Shown piece by piece: positions 22,691 through 32,637 of a DNA stretch of 33,342 nt. This DNA is from an uncultured Gammaproteobacteria bacterium (GTDB taxonomy: Bacteria > Pseudomonadota > Gammaproteobacteria > Pseudomonadales > Azotimanducaceae_A), in contig CAJWZG010000005.1 of NCBI GenBank assembly GCA_913049565.1, positions 1-33,342 on the forward strand. Direction: 5' to 3'. The position numbers and the translations under genes were made by a program. The notes below the pieces were generated by a model. It was not told the DNA's origin. It ran no database searches and saw nothing but the letters and a program-made list of their open reading frames with translations. The number at the start of each line of letters is the position of its first letter. Within the stretch, counting starts at the first letter, position 1.

Positions 22691-22717
22691 GATAGATCGA
22701 GGGGCTGTTGAAGTCAA
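22689..22717 (-). promoter_or_regulatory. Promoter of the metal operon
   Basis: On the minus strand TTGACT (22712-22717) and TATCTA (22689-22694) are separated by 17 bases. The -35 box is strong and the -10 box poor. Transcription would start at or next to the ATG at 22682, giving a leaderless mRNA, in line with the lack of a ribosome-binding site. Confidence 0.5.
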
Positions 22718-22856
22718 TAGTTTGCAGCCGCAGAGTTGCGTATTAGTCTATCGGCTCACTTATCTAGCGCAGTGGTGCCAACCGCTCATCGTCAATTGGG
22801 GCAGACCGACGAACAAATCACGCTACTGTCGATTCCACCACATCTAATGTCAAGAC

Positions 22857-22885
22857 TTGGCCAAGTTGGCCGCGTAGCATATTAC
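22857..22885 (+). promoter_or_regulatory. Possible promoter of the beta-propeller lipoprotein gene
   Basis: TTGGCC (22857-22862) and TATTAC (22880-22885) have a 17-base spacer and match consensus at four of six positions each. The start codon is about 75 bases past the predicted transcription start. Confidence 0.28.
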
Positions 22886-22964
22886 ATTTGACGGGTGATG
22901 TTTGCGCAAACGAAAGCCGGGTAGCCGAGTCTTGGGCGATCAACGAAAAAGGCGAGGACACTGC

Positions 22965-25001
22965 GTGTTAAATAAAACTTTGTTGTTCCTGCCTCTGATG
23001 TCTTGCTTCGCTGTGGCCTGCGGTGGAGGATCATCAGCGGTCACCGCGCCGCCCCCCTTTGTGCCGCCGCCAACCGAGTCCACGGGCCTATGGATTACAG
23101 GTAGCGATGGGGACGGCTTGGCCGAGTACATTGCCAAGTTGAGTCGAGAATCTGCCGCTAGAAGTGCGTTTGGCGAACCGGTGGCGCTCGAAGCGACGCA
23201 GGCAGCTGATGCGGCTGGCAGTTCATTTTCCAGCACCTACACGTTAGAGGCCGAGGTAGATGAACACGATATCGTAAAATACGACGGCTCCACATTGGCC
23301 ATTGCCCCGAGTCGCAGTGGCTGCTGTTTTGTTGTCGATGCAGTTACCTTGGAATCTGACGAAGCTAGGCAAGCGCCTGCTCCGCTGGAGTTGCAAATCA
23401 AACTATTCACCACCGACCCGGTCGCAGGAACCGCGAGTCAGGCGGGCAGCATTACTCTGCCGGAGGGAATATCGGCAGAAGGCATTCACTTAAATGACAA
23501 CTCCCTGCAGGTGCTGCTGTCGACATCTTGGTGGGGTTCTTTTGGTGAGCGATTTATCGAACCTTTTTATTGGCGGGAGCAGACGGTAAGGCTTCAGTCC
23601 TACGATATTACTACTCTGGGATCGCCAAACTTGGTCAGCGAGCTGAGCGTTGAGGGCGGTTTGGTGGCGTCGCGCCGAGCGGGCGACGAGGTGTACCTCA
23701 TTACTCGACACACGCCAAACATCGACGGTCTTATCGCTTACCCGCAGACCGCGGAGGACATTGTCAATAACGATGCGATTTTGGCGGATGCATTTGAGTC
23801 CAACGTGTTGCCAGAAATTTTGATAGACGATGTGCCCGCCACACCGTTTTCGCTCGATGACTGCTACCGGGTTGATCAAGAGCATCCGCTTGCGGCGGAT
23901 TTACCTGCAGATTCGGTTCTGACAACCCTGCTTACGGTGTCTTCATCAACCGGCGAGATCCTGCGATCAGCCTGCATTATGGAGCCAGTCGGTGGCGTGT
24001 ATGTGAGCGATGACAGCATCGCATTGACCTATGTCCGCTGGGACGCTGAGTCTGCGACAACACTGGTGCATCTGCTGGACCGGGAGACCTATGACTATCT
24101 TGGCTCCGAAGAGGTCGAAGGAGCGCTTTACTCAGGTGGTAACAACGACTTTCGGATTAGCGAGCACGAGGGCGTTCTGCGGCTGGTAACAACCGAGCGG
24201 ACCGGCAACCCTGAGGATCAGTTTCGGCATCGCCTGTTCACGCTTCGCCCCGAAGCATCGGCTCCTGAGCTTGAGGTATTGGGTGTGCTAGGCGATGACC
24301 GGTCAGCCCGTATTGGCAAGGTTAACGAGGATCTTTACGGCGTTAGATTTATGGGGTCCCGAGTCTACCTTGTGACATTCGAGCGTATTGATCCGCTGTA
24401 TGTAGTCGACCTCTCCGAGCCGACATCTCCAACTATTGTGGGCGAGCTAGAGGTGCCCGGCTTTTCTGATCTTTTGCATGAGGTCAACGCTGAGTTGCTG
24501 CTGGGTCTTGGCTCCAGCGAGCGCCGCTTTCCCAAGCTAGAGCTATATAACGTGGCCGATGTGAGTAACCCTGAGTCGCTCAGTTGTGTTGAGCTTGGCG
24601 CAGTGCGCGCTGCCGGTGCCATGGTACCCAATGGCTGCGATGTCTCGGTGCCTGCTGAGTGGGAGTGGGGCTATAGTCCAGCCCAATACAATCGCTACGC
24701 ATTTACTTATTTAGCGGGCCAAGATACTGACCGTTTGACCGTACCGTACTCGGCAGGGGGTAGAGTCGACAATGGCTATCAGTACGTCGACCGGGTTGCA
24801 TTATTTGAATTGACCGATAAGGCGACGCCAGCGAATGCGGCACTTAACTTGGTTGGAGAGATTGAATTGAGTCCTGGCTCCGTAAGTAGGGGCACGCGGG
24901 TAATTATCGATACCGATGCGTTGTTCGTTATTGCCTATTCAGACCTCTTGAGTGGCTTTTGGACTAATCCTGAAGCCGTTGCCCCCATTGCTGGGAATTA
25001 G
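22965..25001 (+). CDS. Secreted lipoprotein with a beta-propeller domain
   Basis: Probable outer-membrane or periplasmic lipoprotein, 678 residues from the GTG at 22965. I chose this start because GAGGA lies six bases upstream and it yields a clean signal (LNKTLLFLPLMSCFAVAC) with a lipidated Cys; an upstream TTG would add 21 basic residues. After a proline-rich linker comes EAEVDEHDIVKYDGS, the hallmark of the secreted beta-propeller family (DUF2135-like naming aside, Pfam Beta_propel). Repeated blades are visible, for example YDITTLGSPNLVSEL, VVDLSEPTSPTIVGEL and LYNVADVSNPESL. Members are widespread in bacteria and archaea; the biochemical role is not established. No clear operon partner. 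Confidence 0.85.
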   Translation: MLNKTLLFLPLMSCFAVACGGGSSAVTAPPPFVPPPTESTGLWITGSDGDGLAEYIAKLSRESAARSAFGEPVALEATQAADAAGSSFSSTYTLEAEVDEHDIVKYDGSTLAIAPSRSGCCFVVDAVTLESDEARQAPAPLELQIKLFTTDPVAGTASQAGSITLPEGISAEGIHLNDNSLQVLLSTSWWGSFGERFIEPFYWREQTVRLQSYDITTLGSPNLVSELSVEGGLVASRRAGDEVYLITRHTPNIDGLIAYPQTAEDIVNNDAILADAFESNVLPEILIDDVPATPFSLDDCYRVDQEHPLAADLPADSVLTTLLTVSSSTGEILRSACIMEPVGGVYVSDDSIALTYVRWDAESATTLVHLLDRETYDYLGSEEVEGALYSGGNNDFRISEHEGVLRLVTTERTGNPEDQFRHRLFTLRPEASAPELEVLGVLGDDRSARIGKVNEDLYGVRFMGSRVYLVTFERIDPLYVVDLSEPTSPTIVGELEVPGFSDLLHEVNAELLLGLGSSERRFPKLELYNVADVSNPESLSCVELGAVRAAGAMVPNGCDVSVPAEWEWGYSPAQYNRYAFTYLAGQDTDRLTVPYSAGGRVDNGYQYVDRVALFELTDKATPANAALNLVGEIELSPGSVSRGTRVIIDTDALFVIAYSDLLSGFWTNPEAVAPIAGN

Positions 25002-25099
25002 GCGGTCCTACTTGATGACTTGTTGCGGACGGCGAGTTGCAATGGCGTTGAGTTGCAATAGTCTTCCGGTTCGCATTTTCAGCAGCGTGGTGCCAGCAT

Positions 25100-25834
25100 A
25101 TGGATAGGGTGAGCCTAACGGGATGGATACGCGTGCCCGTACAGCAGTTGGCTGCAACGGAAGCTGAACTAGCGCGACATATTGCTTTGACCCGGGCCGA
25201 ACCAGGTTGCCTGTCCCTTGCAGTCACCCCAAGCCCCAGCGATCCATTGTGTTTCGATGTGGCCGAAACCTTTGTCGGTACTGAGGCCTTTGTACTGCAT
25301 CAGCAGCGCGCGCAAAACAGCGCTTGGGGAGCGCTCACTCGGGACTTTCAGCGTCAATATGAGGTCAGTGGTTTAGATCCTGTAGCGGCCAAAAATGCTG
25401 AATATATGCTGCAAGCCTTGAAGTTGGCTGACGCCGCAGCTGCCGCAGGTGAGGTGCCCGTTGGGGCCATACTGGTCCGTGATGACGAGTTGATTGGTCA
25501 GGGCTTTAATCAGCCGATTGCAAGCTGTGATCCAACAGCCCACGCGGAAATCGTCGCCTTGCGTCATGGGGCGCAGGCTCAGGGTAATTACCGCCTGCCG
25601 GGCAGTGTGCTTTATGTCACCATCGAGCCTTGTTTGATGTGTGTTGGTGCACTCGTACACGCACGAGTTGAGCGGGTGGTATTTGGCGCTCGAGAGCCGA
25701 AAGCTGGTGCCTTGTTGAGCCATCCATGGCTTGACCAGCATCCAACAAACCACCGCATCGAGGTGTCCGAAGGCGTGTTGAATGATCTGTGCGCCAGCCG
25801 CATGAGCGAGTTCTTTGCCGCCAAGCGACGCTAA
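25100..25834 (+). CDS. tadA: tRNA adenosine deaminase TadA with an extra N-terminal ABM-like domain
   Basis: The C-terminal part (about 98-244) is TadA, which converts A34 to inosine in tRNA-Arg. It has EYMLQALKLADAAAAAGEVPVGAILV, the zinc and proton-shuttle motif H148-A-E150, and PCLMC (Cys178, Cys181), so the active site is complete. The first 90 residues resemble an antibiotic-biosynthesis-monooxygenase/quinol-monooxygenase-type ferredoxin fold (GWIRVPVQQL, LTRAEPGCLSLAVTPSPSDPLCFDVAETFV, FVLHQQR). Ordinary TadA is about 150-170 residues and begins close to the EYM block; there is no ATG, GTG or TTG with a ribosome site between the domains, so the fusion looks real. Whether the extra domain is catalytic is unknown. 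Confidence 0.9.
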   Translation: MDRVSLTGWIRVPVQQLAATEAELARHIALTRAEPGCLSLAVTPSPSDPLCFDVAETFVGTEAFVLHQQRAQNSAWGALTRDFQRQYEVSGLDPVAAKNAEYMLQALKLADAAAAAGEVPVGAILVRDDELIGQGFNQPIASCDPTAHAEIVALRHGAQAQGNYRLPGSVLYVTIEPCLMCVGALVHARVERVVFGAREPKAGALLSHPWLDQHPTNHRIEVSEGVLNDLCASRMSEFFAAKRR

Positions 25835-25915
25835 GCTTGCCCGCGCCCTTGCACTGACTCGTCGGCGACATTGGTTTATCATCTGCAACTTCTCAGCTCG
25901 CGATAGGCAAGCACC

Positions 25916-28900
25916 TTGAATGTGACTTCCAGCTCCGTGCCACCCTTGCTTCTTGATGGCCCCGCGGCTTTGTCAGTTTTCTCTCTCGCCAAAATTCAGG
26001 CCGACGTACCCGAGGTGGTTTACGCCGAATTCGTTCACCTGCTCCAGCTAAAGGAAGATCTCAGCGCCGAGCAACAACAACAGGTGCAGCAGTTGCTGCG
26101 TTACGGCCCCACCCAAGAATTGCCAGCGCGGCGGGGTGTTCGCGCGCTAACCGTGCTGCCTCGTGGCGGTACCATTTCACCTTGGTCGAGTAAGGCTACC
26201 GACATTTTTACGCGTTGCGGCTTGAGCACGGTGCTACGAGTAGAGCGGGGGCTGCGTTGGTTTGTCGCAGATGCTGCTGATTCTGCCGACGGGGAGAGCC
26301 TGAACCAGCGCGCACTGCATGATCGCATGACCGAAGAATGCTGGGTAAAGGAATCGTTTAGCGACTGGTTTCATCAGGCCGAACCCAAGCCAGTGGCTCA
26401 CGTGGCGTTGCTGGAAGACGGCTTGCCCGCCCTGCAGGAAGCCAATACGCGACTTGGATTGGCCCTTTCTGATGATGAATTTGACTATCTACACAACGCC
26501 TATGTAGCCCTTGCGCGCAACCCCACAGATGTGGAACTAATGATGTTTGCGCAGGCGAATTCTGAACACTGTCGGCATAAAATTTTTAATGCCGACTGGA
26601 TCGTCGACCAACAACCGCAAACCCGCTCCCTGTTCAGCATGATTCGTAATACACATCGCCAGATCAATGGCGAAGGGGTACTCAGCGCCTACAGCGATAA
26701 CGCAGCGGTAATAGCGGGTCCCCAAGTAGATCGCCTACTGGTCGATGCTAGCTCCCAGCGTTACGAGTTTGTGCCAGAACCCGCGCACATACTGATGAAG
26801 GTTGAAACCCACAATCACCCAACCGCTATTGCGCCATTTGCTGGCGCAGCGACCGGTGCCGGCGGTGAAATTCGAGATGAGGGGGCTGTGGGGCGTGGCT
26901 CTAAACCCAAGGCGGGGCTGACCGGTTTTACGACGTCGCATCTGAATCTGCCAGAGCTGGCCCAGCCTTGGGAACTGGCAACGGGCAAACCGGAACATTT
27001 GGTGTCTGCGCTGGACATCATGCTGGAAGGCCCCATTGGCGCTGCCAGCTTTAACAATGAATTCGGCAGGCCAGCAATTAGCGGCTATTTCCGCACTTTT
27101 GAGTATCAGGCGTCGGCTGATGAGCCGGTGCGAGGCTACCACAAGCCGGTAATGATCGCGGGCGGTGTGGGCAGCGTGCGCGACGAACACGTGCATGCAA
27201 AAGACTTTCCGCAAGGCACAGCGCTCGTCGTGCTGGGCGGCCCGGCGATGTTGATCGGCCTTGGCGGCGGTGCTGCGTCGAGTATGGCGTCTGGCAGCAG
27301 TTCCTCTGATTTGGATTTTGCCTCAGTGCAGCGCGGCAACCCGGAAATGGAACGGCGCTGCCAAGAAGTGATCGACCGCTGCTGTGCGTTGAATGAAGAC
27401 AACCCCATTTTGTTGATCCACGACGTTGGTGCGGGCGGGCTCTCCAATGCGCTGCCAGAGCTAATTCATGACGTGCATACCGGCGGGCGTATTGAACTGC
27501 GTAACGTGCTCAGCGCAGATACTAGTATGAGTCCGCTGGAAATTTGGTGTAACGAAGCTCAGGAGCGTTATGTGATGGGCATTGCGGCTGAGCAGCTACA
27601 GGCATTTGAAGATATCTGCGTCCGCGAGCGCTGCCCCTACGCGGTAGTTGGCCGCTCTGCCAGTGGTGGTCAGTTACAGGTAACCGATGCCCACTTTGGC
27701 AACAGCCCGGTGGATTTGCCCTTGGACGTGCTGCTGGGCAAGGCACCCAAAATGACCCGCACCTTTGATCGAGCCGCAAAAGCCCTGCCCGCGCTTGCAC
27801 TAGATAGCATAGTGCTCGATGAAGCCATACACCGCGTGCTGCATTTGCCAGCAGTAGCCAGCAAACAGTTTTTAATCACCATTGGCGACCGCAGCATTAC
27901 GGGCATGGTGGCGACCCAACCCATGATCGGCCCTTGGCAGGTACCGGTAGCCGATGCAGCGGTCACTTTGTCTGGTTACCGCACTTATGCAGGCGAGGCC
28001 TTTGCCATGGGCGAGCGCAGCCCGCTGGCGTTGATAGACCCCAGTGCTGCTGCCCGTATGGCCGTAGCTGAAGCGCTAACAAATATCGTTAGTGCAGATA
28101 TCGAATCGTTGGGACGGGTAGTGCTTTCTGCCAACTGGATGGCGGCATCGGGCAGCAATGCCGAGGAGCAGGCGCTGTTTGATGCGGTAACCGCCGTCGG
28201 CGAGGAATTTTGTCCCGCTCTGGGTATCGCCATTCCCGTTGGCAAGGATTCTTTGTCTATGCAAACCCGCTGGCAGGACGAGCAAGGCGCGAAAGCCGTG
28301 GTGTCGCCGGTAACGCTTATAGTGTCGAGTTTTGCCCCAGTAACCGATACCCGTCTTACGGTAACCCCTGAACTGCAGTTGCAACAGGACAGCGTACTGG
28401 TGCTGCTCGACTTAGGCGCCCAGCGACTTGGTGGTAGCGCTCTAGCGCAGGTCTATGGCCAGTTGGGTAATGTAGCCCCAGATGTGCAAGACCCTCAGGC
28501 TTTGAAGACTCTGCTTAACCTTGCCATTGAGTGGAAGCGTCAGGGCAAAATTTTAGCCATGCACGACCGCTCAGATGGTGGACTATTGGCAACCTTGCTG
28601 GAAATGGCCTTTGCCAGCCGCCTTGGGCTGAACATTGATCTGCCTGAAGATGCAGAAGTGCTGCCGACTTTGTTTAATGAAGAAATTGGCTTGGTGCTAC
28701 AAATCGCCGAGGCAGATTTACCTGCACTGCGCGAAGCCGCCCCCGGTGGGTGCGACGTGGTGGCGCAGATTCGCAGTGACGATCAAGTCGTCATCATGCA
28801 GGCCGGGCAGCCTTTGTATACAGCCTCCCGTGGTGTCTTGCAGCAGCAATGGGCGCAAACCAGTTATGTGATGCAGCGTCGCCGCGATTCCGCAGCCTGC

Positions 28901-29773
28901 GCTGACGAAGAATTTGCCAGTGTTATGGCGAGCCGCGACGAAAACCCCGGTTTAAATGCCCGGCTTACCTTCGACCCAAGGCAAATTCCCGCCGCAGTTG
29001 GGTCGGCCTTACCGAACATCGCGATTCTGCGCGAGCAAGGGGTTAACGGACAGATCGAAATGGCTGCAGCTTTTAGTGCTGCGGGCTTCAACTGCGTCGA
29101 CGTGCATATGTCAGACCTAGTTTCTGGCACGCGAAAATTGACAGACTTTCAGGCTTTCGCCGCCTGCGGTGGCTTCTCCTATGGCGACGTACTCGGGGCT
29201 GGTGGTGGTTGGGCGAAAAGCATACTGCTCGACGCAAGGCTGAGTGATCAGTTTGCCGAATTCTTCGCCGCTGACACTCTTGCGTTGGGCATTTGTAACG
29301 GCTGCCAAATGCTTTCCCAGCTACGCTCGCTCATTCCCGAAGCAGACCATTGGCCAACTTTTGTGCGCAACCGCAGCGAGCAGTTTGAGGGCCGTACCGT
29401 CATGGTGCGTATCGAGGATGGCACCAGCCCATGGCTGACCGATATGGCGGGTAGTGTTATACCGGTGGCGGTGGCTCATGGCGAGGGTCGCCCGGAGCTT
29501 AGTGACGCAGATGCCGCGGAGCTTGCTCGACATCAGCAGGTCGCTCTGCGTTATGTGGATGCCAGTCACAACGTAGCAGCTTTCTACCCGGACAATCCCA
29601 ACGGTGCCCCCGATGGATTGGCAGGTCTTACGGCGGCCCAGGGTAGGGTGCTGGCCATGATGCCTCATCCAGAGCGGGTCTACCGCAGCATTCAAAACGT
29701 TTGGCGTGATCCGGCTTGGCAGGAAGATGGCCCGTGGCTGCGAATGTTCCGTAACGCTCGCAGACTGTTTTAA
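25916..29773 (+). CDS. purL: Phosphoribosylformylglycinamidine synthase, large single-chain type
   Basis: Fourth step of purine synthesis: FGAR plus glutamine plus ATP gives FGAM. At 1285 residues it matches the proteobacterial single-chain enzyme. The FGAM synthase part has [20 protein letters not shown] (read as ANSEHCRHK) and [11 protein letters not shown], plus [13 protein letters not shown] and DRSDGGL. The C-terminal glutaminase has GICNGCQ with nucleophile Cys1127 and the His/Glu of MMPHPERV. The start is either TTG at 25916 or GTG at 25922; AGGC lies eight bases before the TTG. It appears monocistronic and converges on the Nudix gene. Confidence 0.97.
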   Translation: MNVTSSSVPPLLLDGPAALSVFSLAKIQADVPEVVYAEFVHLLQLKEDLSAEQQQQVQQLLRYGPTQELPARRGVRALTVLPRGGTISPWSSKATDIFTRCGLSTVLRVERGLRWFVADAADSADGESLNQRALHDRMTEECWVKESFSDWFHQAEPKPVAHVALLEDGLPALQEANTRLGLALSDDEFDYLHNAYVALARNPTDVELMMFAQANSEHCRHKIFNADWIVDQQPQTRSLFSMIRNTHRQINGEGVLSAYSDNAAVIAGPQVDRLLVDASSQRYEFVPEPAHILMKVETHNHPTAIAPFAGAATGAGGEIRDEGAVGRGSKPKAGLTGFTTSHLNLPELAQPWELATGKPEHLVSALDIMLEGPIGAASFNNEFGRPAISGYFRTFEYQASADEPVRGYHKPVMIAGGVGSVRDEHVHAKDFPQGTALVVLGGPAMLIGLGGGAASSMASGSSSSDLDFASVQRGNPEMERRCQEVIDRCCALNEDNPILLIHDVGAGGLSNALPELIHDVHTGGRIELRNVLSADTSMSPLEIWCNEAQERYVMGIAAEQLQAFEDICVRERCPYAVVGRSASGGQLQVTDAHFGNSPVDLPLDVLLGKAPKMTRTFDRAAKALPALALDSIVLDEAIHRVLHLPAVASKQFLITIGDRSITGMVATQPMIGPWQVPVADAAVTLSGYRTYAGEAFAMGERSPLALIDPSAAARMAVAEALTNIVSADIESLGRVVLSANWMAASGSNAEEQALFDAVTAVGEEFCPALGIAIPVGKDSLSMQTRWQDEQGAKAVVSPVTLIVSSFAPVTDTRLTVTPELQLQQDSVLVLLDLGAQRLGGSALAQVYGQLGNVAPDVQDPQALKTLLNLAIEWKRQGKILAMHDRSDGGLLATLLEMAFASRLGLNIDLPEDAEVLPTLFNEEIGLVLQIAEADLPALREAAPGGCDVVAQIRSDDQVVIMQAGQPLYTASRGVLQQQWAQTSYVMQRRRDSAACADEEFASVMASRDENPGLNARLTFDPRQIPAAVGSALPNIAILREQGVNGQIEMAAAFSAAGFNCVDVHMSDLVSGTRKLTDFQAFAACGGFSYGDVLGAGGGWAKSILLDARLSDQFAEFFAADTLALGICNGCQMLSQLRSLIPEADHWPTFVRNRSEQFEGRTVMVRIEDGTSPWLTDMAGSVIPVAVAHGEGRPELSDADAAELARHQQVALRYVDASHNVAAFYPDNPNGAPDGLAGLTAAQGRVLAMMPHPERVYRSIQNVWRDPAWQEDGPWLRMFRNARRLF

Positions 29774-29799
29774 CTTGCGCTAACGCGTTTGATAACCGC

Positions 29800-30339
29800 T
29801 TAGCGGCGACGAAATTCCAAGTTCTCATAATGCACGGGGAATGATTGGGTCTCTCGGTCTGCAAAATAGTGCCTCAACGTGGCGTTTATGACCGGAAAGG
29901 CCAACTCATCCCAAGGAATGTCTTGTTCGGAGAACAGGGCGACCTCCAGTGATTCAGAGCCGCTGCTAAACGTTGGTCCAATCAAATCTGCCTTGAAAAA
30001 CATATAGACCTGAGAAATATGCGGCAGGCTGAAAACGGTATACAGGCTTGGGTTGGCAACCTCTGCATTGGCCTCTTCCATGGTTTCCCTGGCGCCGCCA
30101 TCCGCGGCTGTTTCACCGTTCTCCATAAACCCGGCTGGCAGTGTCCAATAGCCTCGACGTGGTTCTATTGCCCGTTTGCATAGTAGTACTTGATCTCCCC
30201 AAATGGGCAGGGTGCCAGCAATAATCTTCGGGTTCTGATAATGAATAGCACCGCAGTTACTGCAAACCGCGCGCTCACGGGTATCGTCTTCTGGTACTTG
30301 GTAATCTACGGTTGCGCCGCAGGCACTACAAAATTTCAT
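29800..30339 (-). CDS. Nudix hydrolase with N-terminal zinc ribbon
   Basis: Cytoplasmic pyrophosphohydrolase, 179 residues from the ATG at 30339, where the family usually begins (MKFCSACG). The zinc ribbon CSACG...CSNCG is followed by [14 protein letters not shown] and the Nudix box [23 protein letters not shown], in which the REx2EE core is intact. This resembles NudC-like or ADP-ribose/NADH-type members, but substrate cannot be fixed. A start 12 codons earlier (30375) is possible. It is convergent with purL, 26 bases apart, and divergent from the gamma-carbonic-anhydrase-like gene. Confidence 0.88.
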   Translation of the reverse strand: MKFCSACGATVDYQVPEDDTRERAVCSNCGAIHYQNPKIIAGTLPIWGDQVLLCKRAIEPRRGYWTLPAGFMENGETAADGGARETMEEANAEVANPSLYTVFSLPHISQVYMFFKADLIGPTFSSGSESLEVALFSEQDIPWDELAFPVINATLRHYFADRETQSFPVHYENLEFRRR

Positions 30340-30506
30340 AGCGTCAGTATACCTATTTGTGACAGTGGCTGGCATCGCTTGCGCTCATTGTTGTAGTGGT
30401 TGACGCAACGCTTCATTACCATGGGGTTTTGCAAACGCCGGATGCCGGCGCTATTCGAAAAACACTGCACTTGTTGCGAATGGATAAACGCCGAGGAGGG
30501 CGGACA

Positions 30507-31043
30507 ATGTTGTACGAGCTAGATGGAACAAAGGTGCGCGCAGAAGGCGATTACTGGGTAGCCGATTCCGCAGTAGTGGTGGGCAATGTGCTGCTCAAAC
30601 AAGACGCCAGCGTCTGGTTTAACGCGGTAGTGCGCGGTGATAACGATTTGATCACCATTGGCGTGGGTTCCAATGTGCAAGATGGCTCTGTACTGCACAC
30701 CGACCCAGGCCATCCACTGGTGATTGGCCCGCATGTCACGATTGGGCACAAGGTCATGCTGCACGGCTGCGATATTGGAGAAGGGTCGCTTATCGGCATT
30801 AACGCCGTCGTGCTAAACGGCGCGAAGATCGGCAAAAATTGCATTATCGGTGCCAACGCACTGATTACCGAAGGCAAGGAAATTCCGGATAACTCCATGT
30901 TTATGGGCTCTCCGGGCAAGGTGGTCAAAACACTAACCGATGAGCAGGCCAAGGGCATCCGTATTGGCGCAGCTCACTATGTGGAGAATGCCAAGCGCTT
31001 TAAAGCAGGGATGGTGCTGCAAAGTGCAGCGGCATTAGTTTAG
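30507..31043 (+). CDS. Gamma-carbonic-anhydrase family (YrdA-like) protein
   Basis: Left-handed beta-helix protein of 178 residues built of hexapeptide repeats ([61 protein letters not shown]). Metal-site histidines are in [17 protein letters not shown]. It ends with [13 protein letters not shown], common in YrdA/PaaY-like members. Some family members are carbonic anhydrases, many have no shown activity. The ATG at 30507 is chosen for its GAGGAGGG site six bases upstream; the open frame extends 37 codons further up but without family similarity. purT follows, 20 bases after its stop. Confidence 0.92.
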   Translation: MLYELDGTKVRAEGDYWVADSAVVVGNVLLKQDASVWFNAVVRGDNDLITIGVGSNVQDGSVLHTDPGHPLVIGPHVTIGHKVMLHGCDIGEGSLIGINAVVLNGAKIGKNCIIGANALITEGKEIPDNSMFMGSPGKVVKTLTDEQAKGIRIGAAHYVENAKRFKAGMVLQSAAALV

Positions 31044-31063
31044 GTGTGGTGGGAGAAAAGACC

Positions 31064-32263
31064 GTGACTGACAATTTGTCTATAGCGCTTGGCACCGCGC
31101 TAACCCCCGGCGCGACCAAGGTCATGATGCTGGGCAGCGGTGAACTGGGTAAGGAAGTGGTGATCGAACTGCAGCGCATGGGAGTGGAGGTAATCGCAGT
31201 AGACCGATACCCCAACGCCCCAGCAATGCAAGTGGCCCATCGCAGCCATGTTATCGATATGCTCGACGGCGCAGCCTTACAGCAGATTATTGAGCGCGAG
31301 TCGCCGGATTTAGTTGTGCCGGAAATTGAGGCCATCGCCACACCGACATTGGTGCAGATGGAGCAGTCTGGTTTACGAGTGATTCCTACCGCGAGCGCGG
31401 CTCGATTGACCATGGATCGAGAAGGCATTCGGCGGCTGGCCGCCGAGGAGTTAGGCGTGCGCACCTCGCCCTATCAGTTTGCCCACAACGAAGCGGCCTA
31501 TCGCCAAGCAATTGAAACCATTGGTCTGCCCTGTATCGTCAAGCCAGTGATGTCCAGTTCTGGCAAGGGGCAGTCGACCCTGCATAGCGCGGACGATATC
31601 GATGCGGCTTGGCAGTACGCAGTGGCCGGTGCCCGGGGTGCTGGCCGTACAGTGATCGTCGAAGGCTTTGTTGATTTTGACTATGAAATTACGCTGCTCA
31701 CCGTGCGCCATCGCAATGGCACCAGTTTTTGCGCTCCCATAGGTCACCGCCAAGAGGGTGGTGACTACCAAGAGTCATGGCAACCTCAGCCCATGTCGGC
31801 GGGAGCTTTGGCGCAAAGCCAATCGATTGCCGAAACGGTGACCACAGCCTTGGGCGGTTGGGGACTGTTTGGCGTGGAATTTTTCATCAAGGGTGACAAC
31901 GTATATTTCTCGGAAGTCAGTCCGCGGCCTCACGACACCGGCATGGTGACCCTTATCAGTCAGGATCTCAGTGAATTTGCCCTCCACGCCCGGGCCATAT
32001 TGGGGCTGCCGATCCCCAGAATTCGTCAGCTAGGGCCAGCGGCGTCAGCAGTGGTGTTGGCCCACGGCCATTCCAAGTCGCTGTCTTTCAGTGGCCTTGA
32101 GCAGGCGCTGGCAGAATCGGATACCCAACTGCGCTTATTCGGCAAACCCGAGGTGGCTGGTGAGCGCCGCGTTGGTGTTGCTTTGGCGCTAGCCGATTCG
32201 CTGACAGACGCCCGGTTAAAAGCGCAGCGCTCGGCGACGGCGGTAACAATAGATCTGGGGTAA
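31064..32263 (+). CDS. purT: Formate-dependent phosphoribosylglycinamide formyltransferase
   Basis: Third step of purine synthesis using formate and ATP instead of formyl-tetrahydrofolate; 399 residues, close to the 392 of E. coli PurT. ATP-grasp landmarks: [65 protein letters not shown] and [28 protein letters not shown] start at 31064 with GGGAGAAAAG upstream; an earlier GTG at 31046 would overlap nearly to the previous stop. It follows the gamma-carbonic-anhydrase-like gene closely, suggesting one transcript. PurL lies in the same region, but a PurN enzyme may exist elsewhere. Confidence 0.97.
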   Translation: MTDNLSIALGTALTPGATKVMMLGSGELGKEVVIELQRMGVEVIAVDRYPNAPAMQVAHRSHVIDMLDGAALQQIIERESPDLVVPEIEAIATPTLVQMEQSGLRVIPTASAARLTMDREGIRRLAAEELGVRTSPYQFAHNEAAYRQAIETIGLPCIVKPVMSSSGKGQSTLHSADDIDAAWQYAVAGARGAGRTVIVEGFVDFDYEITLLTVRHRNGTSFCAPIGHRQEGGDYQESWQPQPMSAGALAQSQSIAETVTTALGGWGLFGVEFFIKGDNVYFSEVSPRPHDTGMVTLISQDLSEFALHARAILGLPIPRIRQLGPAASAVVLAHGHSKSLSFSGLEQALAESDTQLRLFGKPEVAGERRVGVALALADSLTDARLKAQRSATAVTIDLG

Positions 32264-32340
32264 GACCGGTTTGGGATTGATTCAGAGCGGGTCAGGCCTG
32301 AGTTGGTTTTGGTTTAACAACCTAGGAGTTGGCGCGGGGG

Positions 32341-32368
32341 TTGCAATGCCCGAGTAGGGCATTATAGT
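32341..32368 (+). promoter_or_regulatory. Promoter of the leu leader/leuA transcript
   Basis: TTGCAA (32341-32346) and TATAGT (32363-32368) are separated by 16 bases. The start of transcription would be near 32375. The spacer is occupied by a perfect inverted repeat, AATGCCC (32345-32351) and GGGCATT (32357-32363), which could bind a regulator. Confidence 0.55.
32345..32363. repeat. Perfect inverted repeat in the leuA promoter spacer
   Basis: AATGCCC, five-base centre GAGTA, GGGCATT. The arms lie between the -35 and -10 elements, an effective position for an operator. It is not followed by a T run, so it is unlikely to be the purT terminator. Confidence 0.5.
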
Positions 32369-32374
32369 CGAGCG

Positions 32375-32509
32375 ATGGAAAATTCCCGTGACAGCAAACA
32401 ATTTGCGTCCACCGAGCTTGCTCGGGGCGACATGCTGTCCGGTTTTTCACGTCCTGAAGCGCTGCTTCTAGCGCTACTCCTGCTGCCGGGTCTCCGGCAC
32501 AACTCTTAA
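32375..32509 (+). CDS. leuL: Leucine-rich leader peptide of leuA (attenuation)
   Basis: A 44-codon frame (or 25 codons from the ATG at 32432) ends 128 bases before leuA. Residues 29-38 read ALLLALLLLP: seven leucine codons in eight, using CTG, CTT, CTA and CTC, including rarely used CTA twice. This is the signature of a leader peptide whose translation speed reports charged tRNA-Leu. A hairpin TGCCGG/CCGGCA (32484-32489, 32494-32499) begins inside the last leader codons, and another (32545-32563) follows. If the promoter at 32341-32368 is right, the first ATG is at the 5' end of the RNA, which favours the ATG at 32432 as the working start. Not in most gene calls because of its size. Confidence 0.8.
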   Translation: MENSRDSKQFASTELARGDMLSGFSRPEALLLALLLLPGLRHNS

Positions 32510-32563
32510 TACCCTAGGGCCACGCCCAACCTAACCTTGAAGAAATCCGACACAGCGTCGGAT
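32484..32563 (+). promoter_or_regulatory. leuA leader RNA hairpins, candidate attenuator
   Basis: TGCCGG-GTCT-CCGGCA (32484-32499) starts seven bases past the leucine codons, so a stalled ribosome would cover it. ATCCGAC-ACAGC-GTCGGAT (32545-32563) is a perfect seven-base-pair stem. CCTAGGG and GGGC/GCCC segments between them offer alternative pairing. No stem is followed by a T run, so the output may be Rho-dependent or translational rather than intrinsic termination. Confidence 0.5.
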
Positions 32564-32637
32564 GTTCGTTATGATAGTCCAGATGACGCCAGTGCTATGT
32601 GAGTGGCAGGCCTTTCTGGCAAAACAGAGTGAAAGTT

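Noticed and set aside
25835..25912. GCTTGCC and GGCAAGC inverted repeat around the purL leader
   Set aside because: Seven-base arms 64 bases apart can easily arise by chance, and no purine riboswitch or PurR-type operator is visible.
30396..30506. 37-codon upstream extension of the gamma-carbonic-anhydrase-like gene
   Set aside because: A strong GAGGAGGG site precedes the ATG at 30507, and family similarity begins there.
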